A stretch of 28,365 nucleotides of DNA from Multiplicimicrobium sp043718225 (GTDB taxonomy: Bacteria; Omnitrophota; Omnitrophia; Omnitrophales; Aquincolibacteriaceae). Within the stretch, counting starts at the first letter, position 1, and each line of letters begins with the position of its first letter. This document shows positions 1 through 6,745 of this stretch, piece by piece. Both the position numbers and the translations under genes were made by a program. The DNA lies in assembly GCA_043718225.1 (NCBI GenBank), contig JAYSWD010000012.1, positions 1-28,365 on the forward strand, given 5' to 3'. The notes under the pieces were generated by a model that saw only the letters and a list, made by a program, of their open reading frames with translations, was not told the DNA's origin and did no database searches.

Positions 1-681
1 ATCCTGCGCGCCCGTTTGATTGACATACACAATGGGAAGTTTATATTTTTTCGCATGGCCGCTGACAAGTTCGCGGCGCTTTTGGCTGCCGCCCGCGAAG
101 AAAGGCGATGCGGAAATATTAATCACAAAATCAGGCTTCGCCTTTTTGATTTCCGCCAGTGGCTTTAAGGCATAAGTCTTATCCCAAATATCTTCACAAA
201 CCGTGACACCGATTTTTCCCAGACGGGATTTCACGATACCGGGCTTGGTTCCCGGCTCAAAAAAAATATCTTCCAAAAAGACATCATAAGTCGGTAAAAG
301 ACGTTTGTGGTAAGTCAGAAAAACCTTGCCGTTTTCAATCCAAAAAAGCGAATTAAATACCTTAATTCGCGAACCACGGGCCACGGACCACGAGCCACGC
401 TCCTTTTCCGATACGCTGATTCCTCCCATGACCAGGGAAATATCCAGCGGTTTGGTTTCAGCGGCAATTTTTGAAACGGCAGACTGACATGCCGCGATGA
501 AATCCGGATGATTCGCTAAATCCCAAATCGGATAACCGCATAAAGACATTTCGGGGAAAATGATCAAGTCGGCTTTCTGAGCGGCGGCTTGCTGCGCCCA
601 ATCAATTATTTTAGCGGCGTTGCCCGTCAAATCCCCCGCGATGGGATTCATTTGAGCGATCGCGATTTTAAGCTTCTTCAT
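1..681 (-). CDS. nadE: Glutamine-dependent NAD+ synthetase, N-terminal glutaminase part (3' end outside window)
   Basis: The first 227 codons are present; the gene continues beyond base 1. The protein begins MKKLKIAIAQMN and has the nitrilase/carbon-nitrogen hydrolase fold that releases ammonia from glutamine for amidation of NaAD to NAD+ in the cytoplasm. The catalytic triad is visible: Glu44 in FPEMSLCGYP, Lys126 in YHKRLLPTYDVF and Cys162 in VCEDIW. The segments NISASPFF and VYVNQTGAQD are also typical of glutamine-dependent NadE. The C-terminal synthetase domain would lie outside the window. The ATG at 681 is the only sensible start because it opens the conserved first beta strand. No Shine-Dalgarno sequence precedes it. 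A loop around residues 93-104, before KVFNSLFWIENGK, is lengthened by a heptamer tandem repeat. The gene lies 142 bp after an exported protein carrying a NadD-like domain. The identification is firm. Confidence 0.95.
   Translation of the reverse strand, partial: MKKLKIAIAQMNPIAGDLTGNAAKIIDWAQQAAAQKADLIIFPEMSLCGYPIWDLANHPDFIAACQSAVSKIAAETKPLDISLVMGGISVSEKERGSWSVARGSRIKVFNSLFWIENGKVFLTYHKRLLPTYDVFLEDIFFEPGTKPGIVKSRLGKIGVTVCEDIWDKTYALKPLAEIKKAKPDFVINISASPFFAGGSQKRRELVSGHAKKYKLPIVYVNQTGAQD
374..401. repeat. Tandem heptamer repeat inside nadE
   Basis: Four consecutive 7-bp units of the form CCACGNN (CCACGGG, CCACGGA, CCACGAG, CCACGCT) fill this stretch, directly after the palindrome TTCGCGAA at 366-373. 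On the coding strand the unit reads as TGGYYCG. It encodes about residues 94-103 of NadE, a surface-loop position where standard NadE needs no such insert. The catalytic residues flank it and are intact, so the gene is probably functional. Confidence 0.8.
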
Positions 682-690
682 AAGAGAGGG

Positions 691-719
691 ATTTTAACTG
701 ATCTTAGGGAGAGAACCAA
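691..719 (-). promoter_or_regulatory. Candidate sigma-70-type promoter of nadE, nearly leaderless
   Basis: On the minus strand TAAAAT (691-696, five of six matches to the -10 consensus) lies 17 bp from TTGGTT (714-719, a weak -35). Transcription would begin about 684, only a few bases before the ATG at 681. That would explain the absence of a ribosome binding site. The -35 match is poor, so this is inference from spacing and sequence only. Confidence 0.35.
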
Positions 720-726
720 GCGGAAG

Positions 727-774
727 AATGCTTCGCAGCATTGAGGACAGAGCAAAGTTGCTCAGTCCTCAATG
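727..774. other. Overlapping stem-loops between the terminator and nadE
   Basis: CATTGAGGAC (739-748) pairs perfectly with GTCCTCAATG (765-774). Inside it GAGCAA (750-755) pairs with TTGCTC (758-763) after an A-A mismatch, giving a long hairpin. A second hairpin, AATGCT-TCGC-AGCATT (727-742), shares bases 739-742 with the first, so the two cannot form fully together. It could be a leader structure, a second terminator stem or a REP-like palindromic unit. No close U-tract follows it in the minus-strand RNA. Confidence 0.6.
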
Positions 775-806
775 AAATAAAAAAACCCTGAGTAAAAAAC
801 CCAGGG
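775..806 (-). terminator. Rho-independent terminator after the 1897-codon gene
   Basis: In minus-strand RNA the stem CCCTGGG (806-800) pairs with CTCAGGG (792-786), seven pairs with one G-U, around a U-rich loop. It is followed by a run of seven U (785-779) and more U after one A. It lies 17 bases downstream of the stop codon at 824, a classical position and shape, so it should end transcripts of the preceding gene and separate it from nadE. Confidence 0.85.
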
Positions 807-823
807 CTTTTAGCGTGTAAATC

Positions 824-931
824 TTAAGCGGCGTGTTGAAATGCTGCTTCGGCTCGAACGCTTGCAAAAATCGACTGCAGCAACGATGTTAAGGCAACAA
901 TCGTAAGCATAAGTCGCCGCAATTCGCTGCG
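824..931 (-). other. C-terminal RSELR plus hydrophobic tail
   Basis: The last 35 residues run from RSELRR (Arg1863) through a hydrophobic stretch (LMLTIVALTSLLQSIFASV) to a short tail, RAEAAFQHAA. The pattern of basic residues, hydrophobic helix and short tail resembles either a C-terminal membrane anchor or sorting signal, or a signal-peptide-like helix ending in AEA. No known sortase-type motif (LPxTG, PEP) is present. Confidence 0.5.
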
Positions 932-3900
932 GCTGGCCACAACGGATGCACTCGGAGCCTCTAAAAGAGCGGCTAGTGTTTTATATTGGGTACCGGTCAT
1001 ATTGGCTCGCAAAATCTCGGACATCCCGGTGAACCCCGTCGCTGAAGTCAATCTGTGTTCTTCGACTGCCGCTGCAACCGTTTCTGCGTAGGAGATTGTC
1101 AACATGGGAAAATCTTGTTGGGTTAAACCCTGCGCATTTGCCCCCGCCAAAATTAAGTGCGTTTTAGGCGAAAGTGCATTTCCTAATTTTTTGATTTCCT
1201 CCGGCTTTAATCCCTCCAGCTCAATCACCACAGTCGGGATTTCTGTAGCAGCACGCGCCAGAACACCCTGCCTGGCTAAATTTTCAGCAATCGCAGCCTT
1301 CACCTCGGGTTTATCAGCAAGCGCACCCAGAATTTCCGCAGCAGTAATCGGATTATCAGAAGATTCAACAACGCTACTGAGCGACAGTTCCAAACTGATT
1401 CCCAATGTCCTAAATAGGGCATTCGCGACTTGTTGAACGCCCAATTGTTTAATCCATTCGGTCAAATCAAAAATTCCGATTGTAAACCGCTCACCGACTA
1501 CAACATTAATGTTGCGATCAAGATGCGTAAAAGTGATTGCTTTTTCCACATCAACTGGTGACAAATCAAGTATATCGCCTTTGAATAAAACTGCCTGGTT
1601 GGCTTCAACTGCTTCAGGCGTTCCGGGAATTAAGTTAAATGTCCGGCGCACATCTTCCAAGGAAAATGAAAACATTTGCGCCATTTCAACGGCTGTGGGT
1701 TCTTTACCATGTTCTCTTTCGATTGTTAGCCAATGGTTTAATAAAGCAATATCTTTTTCAAGCTGGGAAAAATCACGCGCGGCCAGTCTTTTTAATGCCC
1801 ACGGCAGCCCCACAATCCAACCACGATAGCGTCCGTGCGTCAAAACGTATTCTTTAATGCTGAGCGGCAAATGCGTAATATCCGGTAGCTGTCCTGTCGA
1901 AGGATCAACGATACCGGCAAAATAATTACGGATTTTGGTCGAAGACGTTCCGAATAAATTAATATGCCCTGACGGCTGAATATCGCCGGAATCGATGCGC
2001 CTGACCATTTCCTCTTCCTCGATATGCATCGGCAAACTTTCCCACAATTCCCGGAAATTCACCGACAACGAAACTTTAATCCGATTCATTCGCATGTGCT
2101 CTGCTTGCCTGTCCCGTATATTCACCAAAATTTTAGTACCCGTATCGGACTGCGGCACTTTGGGGGGCAGTGGCTCCTCCGGATTTGCGGCCAACGGTTG
2201 ATCCATTTTTGGCGTACGGAAACCTTCGGCATTCATTTTATCCGGGGCGACCATATGCATGTGATCGCCGCCCAATCCCACATAAACGAATTCGGTTTCG
2301 CCTTCACGCCCGCCATTTATTTCGATCAGTTTTTCAAGTTTTGTTTCGCCATCCGCCTGCGAACGGTCTAGTACTTTCGAAAGCCTTAAAAGGCCACCGA
2401 ATAGCTTGATCCACCCCGCTGCCATTTCTTCACGTTCTTCAAAAGTTTGATTAAGACCGGTACCAGGTTTACGGTATTCGAAGCCGTGCAAAACTACCCC
2501 TACTTCAGAAATATCCAACTGAGCAATAGCACGCAAGACTGGTTCAAATTGGCCGATATGCAAAGGATTCAATGCCGACGCATAAACGCCGACTTTAGTT
2601 TGGCCGGTTTTAGCGGCTTCGCCAGTATAAGTCGGATCAGGTTGAGAAAAATCCGGGTCATTTTCGTTCCAGCGAACTCGCTGTAATTTGATTTTTCCGT
2701 TTAGCAGCTTAATACCGATTTCCCACAGCGATTCACGGGTCTTGCGTTCAAATTCTTTGGCAATCAGTTTCCATTGATCTAAAACCTGGAGATCACTCGT
2801 TGCAGGCTGCTCCGCCAACTGACGCTGAACCAAATTATGGAAAACTGTTTCGACATCGACCCGCAGTTTACGAGAAATAGTTGCGTCAAATTTGTTTTTG
2901 TAATAATCAAACTCCGCAATGGCGTTTTCTTCGTGCGTTCCCTGATAAATAAGATGAACAAAGGCGCGGCGCAGCATTTGATGCGGATTACCAGCGGCAT
3001 GGATTTGCTCAAGAAAAGCCGTTTCAGCCACAATTCTCTGCTTACCGTCTTCTTCGACGAGAGCCATACCGAACGTAACTTTGCCTTGACTGTCAATCGT
3101 ATCAACTCCTTCAACATCTTTAAATCCGAAACCTTTTTTACCTTTTACATAAAGCCGCGCATCACTAAATTCAGACATGGTTTCTGCTTTACGGCGAGCA
3201 TGTATTTCGTATTCGGCAATTTGAGCCTTCACAGCGTCCACCGCCATACGCCGATTATAAGTATTGCCAGACATAATACCATCACGGTAAGGAATTCCGG
3301 TATCTGGATCGACACCGTCTTCAAGCTCTTCTAAAATATCATTCCAGTCCCGGTTTGTTTCGTCTCCCGTTTGCTCTTTCATCACCATAATCGGTGTAAT
3401 CCCATAACCAAAAAACTCATGCTTTGTTGATCCCTTGTTTCTATTGAATTCGCTGATCATGGTAAAAAGAGTCCGGCCTTCCGCGTTCTCCTTTGTTCGA
3501 AATTTTATTTCGCGTTTGGTGCCTGTGTGCGTGGTTTCAACTCCAATGCGCGGATTCTTAGGTACAATAAAGTTCGCCAGCGCATCTTTACGCACTTCCG
3601 ACCGAATCAACGGTGTGGCAGCAACAGCTGCAGCATCTGCCGGTGCTGCTTCAACTTTTTCCACAGTAAAAGAGCGGAGATCCGCACTGGGAACCACCCT
3701 TGAGTTAACCGGTGTATAAACAAAATTCCTTACTACGTCATCGGAATGCTCACGGACAGATTTTTTTTTGACATCATGTGTGAGTTTCCAATAATCAAAT
3801 AAAAGCATTTCAAAACGCGTAATAATTTTTTTTGCTTGTGCATATCTTGCATTGGGATCTGCAGTTACATTCGGCTTCAGTAATCTCTTGAGCTGATAAA

Positions 3901-6517
3901 ACACAGAATCAGTAACATACTTCCCTAAATGAGGTGAGTAGGGAGCTCCATGCTCAGTGCTAGCAGAAAATTTAGACCAATCCGCATAGTAAGCAGGCCA
4001 TTTAATATATCTTTTTTGCAATTCTTTGAGCAATGCCGGATCTCCAATCAGCGGATCAGTTGCAATATCCACTGCAAACCCAAATACAGCGGCGAACGGA
4101 ATAGGAACACCCATACGTGAAATCATAATCCTCCGCGCCAACTTCAAAATAGGAACATTGTCCGAGACAATTTCATTATGAAAGTATATGTCGACATCTC
4201 GATTGTCCCCGCCTTTTTCCGTGACAAAGGCCACTAAGTCTTCCAAAGTTCCCTGAGCACCTCTTACTGCAATTTTTTGATCAAATTCAAAAAAGGCCGG
4301 CAAAAAATCAAGTGTTTTCTGGTGGGCAACTTTCACCGTTAATCTTCCCGGCGCTGCCCCGGCTCGCAGGTGCTCGTCACGAATTCCAACGTTGCGTACC
4401 CAACTTACAATTTGCGCACTTGTCACAGAAGGATGAACAAACAAGCCATTCACTTCGCTAATACCAACCCAACCATTTTCCCTGCTTACTCTGACGGCAT
4501 AATCGCGGATTAGCTCGACCGCATCAGGTGCATTTGCTTCAATTTCCCGCCAAACCTGCTGACTATGGGTCAGAACAGGCGATTCACTTGCCGCAAGAGG
4601 TTCTCTCACTCCGCCTTCCCCCCAAAAAAATTCAAATTCTTTCCGACTTTCACTACGGTTAACACTCTGCTTTTGGGAACGATCCCCCCGAGCCGAAGAA
4701 CGGGAAATTGACTCAGCCCCTAGATTGCGGCGTAAAGACGAAACTGCAGCAGCCCCTGCTGAAAAAGGGCGTGAAAAACCCGATTTAACTCTCGGCGCAA
4801 TGCGTGCCAAACTTCCTGCTGCAAGAGCGGTACCGATCAAGCCGCTTAATCTCTCAGACACACCAGGCTCAGCCAAAGCTTCGGGAGATATAGTTGACCC
4901 TGTTTCCCAAGTCGAATTCTCAATCTTGGCTGAGGAAGATGAACCATTTGCCGAATTACCCATAAAAGCGAGCGCTGTTTCCAAATAATGATTGTATCCG
5001 GCCTTATCAATCTCTGTAATCTTGGGAGTTACGAGCCCATACGAATAACCCTTCGATTCAAAATACTTTTTGAATGGCTGGGCATGAAAACCACCCGTAA
5101 CAACCACAACTTTGTCCGCGTTCGTTTCTTGAAGGCGCTTTTCGATTCCCCGCAGCATAGCCTGATCGCGCTGTTTGGCACCCTGGTAAAACTTGATCGC
5201 GCGCGCATAAAGGACATCCAGTTCGTTTAGGTGACTAAAATCTTTTGGTTCCGCAATTCCGTCTTTAAAAAGCCGGCGTGCCAATACCGAGGGCAAAAGC
5301 GAATGTACCTGCAGATGCACGAAGTCCTGCGGCAAGAGCTGCAATGCGAACAATTTCTTTAACAGCCTAAAATCCCTAACTACCCCGAAGACAAACTCCG
5401 CATCATGCGACGGCGCCATGCGCTTCAAAATCACATCTCTCAGTTTTTCGATTTCCGGCATAAACGACTCCGGCAATATTTCACTTTTCAAAATCAAAAT
5501 ACCGATAAACGCGCAAATCGACGGATAAGCCTTGTAGTTAAAGTTTTGGGGCAAGGCATTTGTCATTTGCTCAAAAAAACGCCGTGTATCGCCTTCGGGT
5601 AATTGAGCGCTTAAATTCTTCAGATTAAAAAGCTGTTTAAGTTCCGACACGTCGGAAGGCGCGAGATAAAATGAAACCGCTTTTAAAAAACGACTTTCTT
5701 CTTGGCTGAGGTTTTTTTGAACAACGCGTTGTTCGAGTTTTTGAATCGTAAAATAACGCACAAGCCCCGGAAAAAGATACTGCCACTCGGACGCGGATAA
5801 ATCCATTCGCAGCGTCTTGACCGCGAGAGCCTGAAGTTCCCGCAGGTAAACATCGAGAGCCAGCTGGCCTGAATCCTGGTTTTCGCTGCGCTTTAAAAAT
5901 GCGCGCGCATCACCGGGTAAATATTTCATTTGCGCCCGCTCGACGGCTTGATCCAATTGACTTAAAAAATCATCGCTTCCTTGTGTTGCGCGAATCACTG
6001 CCGCAAAATCACGGCCGTTTTGCAAATAAAGGTCTTTATCTTCAATGCCATATCCGCGTGAATCCGCATGGTCAGCCAAATAAAGTTCCGGCCCTTTGAC
6101 AATCGCCCAATGAGTGAGAGCGTCCAACGCGGCTTTGTTTTGTTTTTGATCCTCAGGGAGGAAATTTAAAATGGAAGGATCAAGTTGGTCCCAGGCGCCT
6201 TCAAGCAAAACCGTTTTCACTCCATAGATTTTCTGAAGATGCTCTAAAATGGCCTGAATATTTTTTTGCGCCTGGAAGTTTCCGTGAGCGGTTTGAATAT
6301 GTAGAATTGTTTTTTCAATACCGGGATGCCAGGAGTCAATTTTTCCGATTGAAGACGGAACCGAAAACTCTGAAGCATTGCGTAAGAGCACGCTAGCCGC
6401 AAACGGCGCTTCAACGGCCGCAACGGGAGCCGCGTAACTCACGCCGGAAGTCAGCATGCAAAAAGCGGTTAATAACGCTATTCCGGCTTTTTTAAATTTA
6501 TATTTTTTGGTTTTCAT
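824..6517 (-). CDS. Exported multidomain protein with Tiki/ChaN-like and NadD-like nucleotidyltransferase domains
   Basis: This 1897-residue protein opens with a strong Sec signal peptide: lysine-rich MKTKKYKFKK, hydrophobic core, cleavage near SYA-AP. Residues 60-510 resemble the Tiki/ChaN/EreA fold, with HIQTAHGN near 71, LLEGAW near 105 and GGFHAQPF near 475. This assignment is tentative. Residues 630-1290 contain two domains I do not recognise. Residues 1307-1566 resemble NadD-type adenylyltransferases, with NPLHIGQ and SSTKIR motifs. Residues 1595-1626 look like a sigma-70 region 3 helix set, possibly by chance. The end is RSELRR followed by a hydrophobic stretch. The motif RSExR occurs at residues 621, 972 and 1863, each next to a low-complexity linker. 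No Shine-Dalgarno sequence precedes the ATG. A terminator follows, then nadE. The reading frame and export are clear; the function is unknown. Confidence 0.9.
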   Translation of the reverse strand: MKTKKYKFKKAGIALLTAFCMLTSGVSYAAPVAAVEAPFAASVLLRNASEFSVPSSIGKIDSWHPGIEKTILHIQTAHGNFQAQKNIQAILEHLQKIYGVKTVLLEGAWDQLDPSILNFLPEDQKQNKAALDALTHWAIVKGPELYLADHADSRGYGIEDKDLYLQNGRDFAAVIRATQGSDDFLSQLDQAVERAQMKYLPGDARAFLKRSENQDSGQLALDVYLRELQALAVKTLRMDLSASEWQYLFPGLVRYFTIQKLEQRVVQKNLSQEESRFLKAVSFYLAPSDVSELKQLFNLKNLSAQLPEGDTRRFFEQMTNALPQNFNYKAYPSICAFIGILILKSEILPESFMPEIEKLRDVILKRMAPSHDAEFVFGVVRDFRLLKKLFALQLLPQDFVHLQVHSLLPSVLARRLFKDGIAEPKDFSHLNELDVLYARAIKFYQGAKQRDQAMLRGIEKRLQETNADKVVVVTGGFHAQPFKKYFESKGYSYGLVTPKITEIDKAGYNHYLETALAFMGNSANGSSSSAKIENSTWETGSTISPEALAEPGVSERLSGLIGTALAAGSLARIAPRVKSGFSRPFSAGAAAVSSLRRNLGAESISRSSARGDRSQKQSVNRSESRKEFEFFWGEGGVREPLAASESPVLTHSQQVWREIEANAPDAVELIRDYAVRVSRENGWVGISEVNGLFVHPSVTSAQIVSWVRNVGIRDEHLRAGAAPGRLTVKVAHQKTLDFLPAFFEFDQKIAVRGAQGTLEDLVAFVTEKGGDNRDVDIYFHNEIVSDNVPILKLARRIMISRMGVPIPFAAVFGFAVDIATDPLIGDPALLKELQKRYIKWPAYYADWSKFSASTEHGAPYSPHLGKYVTDSVFYQLKRLLKPNVTADPNARYAQAKKIITRFEMLLFDYWKLTHDVKKKSVREHSDDVVRNFVYTPVNSRVVPSADLRSFTVEKVEAAPADAAAVAATPLIRSEVRKDALANFIVPKNPRIGVETTHTGTKREIKFRTKENAEGRTLFTMISEFNRNKGSTKHEFFGYGITPIMVMKEQTGDETNRDWNDILEELEDGVDPDTGIPYRDGIMSGNTYNRRMAVDAVKAQIAEYEIHARRKAETMSEFSDARLYVKGKKGFGFKDVEGVDTIDSQGKVTFGMALVEEDGKQRIVAETAFLEQIHAAGNPHQMLRRAFVHLIYQGTHEENAIAEFDYYKNKFDATISRKLRVDVETVFHNLVQRQLAEQPATSDLQVLDQWKLIAKEFERKTRESLWEIGIKLLNGKIKLQRVRWNENDPDFSQPDPTYTGEAAKTGQTKVGVYASALNPLHIGQFEPVLRAIAQLDISEVGVVLHGFEYRKPGTGLNQTFEEREEMAAGWIKLFGGLLRLSKVLDRSQADGETKLEKLIEINGGREGETEFVYVGLGGDHMHMVAPDKMNAEGFRTPKMDQPLAANPEEPLPPKVPQSDTGTKILVNIRDRQAEHMRMNRIKVSLSVNFRELWESLPMHIEEEEMVRRIDSGDIQPSGHINLFGTSSTKIRNYFAGIVDPSTGQLPDITHLPLSIKEYVLTHGRYRGWIVGLPWALKRLAARDFSQLEKDIALLNHWLTIEREHGKEPTAVEMAQMFSFSLEDVRRTFNLIPGTPEAVEANQAVLFKGDILDLSPVDVEKAITFTHLDRNINVVVGERFTIGIFDLTEWIKQLGVQQVANALFRTLGISLELSLSSVVESSDNPITAAEILGALADKPEVKAAIAENLARQGVLARAATEIPTVVIELEGLKPEEIKKLGNALSPKTHLILAGANAQGLTQQDFPMLTISYAETVAAAVEEHRLTSATGFTGMSEILRANMTGTQYKTLAALLEAPSASVVASRSELRRLMLTIVALTSLLQSIFASVRAEAAFQHAA
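1820..2599 (-). other. NadD-like nucleotidyltransferase domain within the 1897-residue protein
   Basis: Residues 1307-1566 start with TKVGVYASALNPLHIGQFEP, which matches the opening of NaMN adenylyltransferases (pattern GxFNPPHxGH). A VYVGLGGDH strand follows in the middle. Near the end come FGTSSTKIR (residues about 1522-1530, the ISSTxIR signature) and PLSIKEYVLTHGRY, the usual NadD C-terminal pattern. The second His of HxGH is replaced by Gln (Q1323), while His1320 is kept. Family membership in the cytidylyltransferase-like superfamily is well supported. Activity and substrate are open because of this change and because the host protein has a signal peptide. Confidence 0.7.
3590..3604 (-). 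other. RSEVR motif in the 1897-residue protein
   Basis: RSEVR at residues 972-976 follows the Ala-rich linker EAAPADAAAVAATPLI and precedes the second central domain (KDALANFIVPKNPR). Confidence 0.7.
4643..4657 (-). other. RSESR motif in the 1897-residue protein
   Basis: RSESR at residues 621-625 ends a Ser/Arg/Ala-rich linker (about residues 560-620) and precedes the first central domain (KEFEFFWGEGG). Confidence 0.7.
6428..6517 (-). other. Sec signal peptide of the 1897-residue protein
   Basis: Residues 1-30 show a positively charged n-region (KTKKYKFKK), a hydrophobic core (AGIALLTAFCMLTSG) and a small-residue cleavage zone (SYAAP), with likely cleavage after Ala29 or Ala30. A proline- and alanine-rich segment follows. 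Only two cysteines are seen in the whole protein, one of them inside this peptide, which fits export. Confidence 0.85.
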
Positions 6518-6528
6518 TGTTTGATTTG

Positions 6529-6596
6529 ATTTTAACGGCTTAAATTTAAGCCCGGAAATAATGCCAAAAATGTAACAGCAAGCTTGTATTTTTCAA
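6529..6596 (-). promoter_or_regulatory. Candidate promoter elements upstream of the 1897-codon gene
   Basis: Two alternatives are visible on the minus strand. In the first, TTGAAA (6591-6596) lies 16 bp from TACATT (6569-6574), giving a start near 6562 and a 45-base leader. In the second, TAAAAT (6529-6534) lies 11 bp before the ATG inside GTTAAAATC, the same nine bases found before nadE. It has no good -35 and would give a nearly leaderless transcript. No Shine-Dalgarno sequence precedes the ATG. Confidence 0.35.
6537..6552. promoter_or_regulatory. Perfect 16-bp palindrome, possible operator
   Basis: GGCTTAAATTTAAGCC equals its own reverse complement. It lies 20 bp before the ATG at 6517, immediately upstream of the TAAAAT element and downstream of the other candidate -10. 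This is where a dimeric repressor would act, or it could fold in the leader RNA. No regulator is encoded in the window. Confidence 0.5.
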
Positions 6597-6708
6597 GGCG
6601 AATTTGGTTATATTTTGTAATTATTTTTTATATTTTTAGTTCAATTTCTAATTCCCGATGCTAGTCAATGATCTAATTTTTTATAATTTGTATTCAGCGA
6701 GATCAAGT

Positions 6709-6739
6709 AATGCTGCATACGTCTGACATGGCAGTCATT
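6709..6739. other. Imperfect hairpin just after the giant gene stop
   Basis: AATGCTGC (6709-6716) pairs with GCAG-T-CATT (6731-6739) with one bulged base and a 14-base loop. It lies a few bases beyond the stop codon at 6746-6748. There is no U-tract after it in the minus-strand RNA, so it is at most a 3' stability structure or a Rho-associated end. Confidence 0.3.
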
Positions 6740-6745
6740 GTTCGC

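Larger units (their letters stand above)
6518..6745. other. AT-rich intergenic region between the giant gene and the 1897-codon gene
   Basis: These 228 bases carry no gene. They hold the candidate promoter and palindrome near the downstream start, an AT-rich stretch at about 6600-6690, and a weak hairpin just after the giant gene's stop. I found no hairpin with a U-run that would be a clear Rho-independent terminator for the giant gene, so read-through into the next gene is possible. Confidence 0.6.

Noticed and set aside
374..401. CRISPR-like repeat
   Set aside because: Seven-base units without spacers, inside a coding region.
2837..3334. Open frame of 165 codons on the plus strand
   Set aside because: It is antisense to the 1897-codon gene, with no ribosome binding site and no known motif.
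6682..6687. TATAAT on the plus strand as a promoter
   Set aside because: No -35 at suitable distance and no plus-strand gene downstream; it is explained by the AT-rich intergenic sequence.
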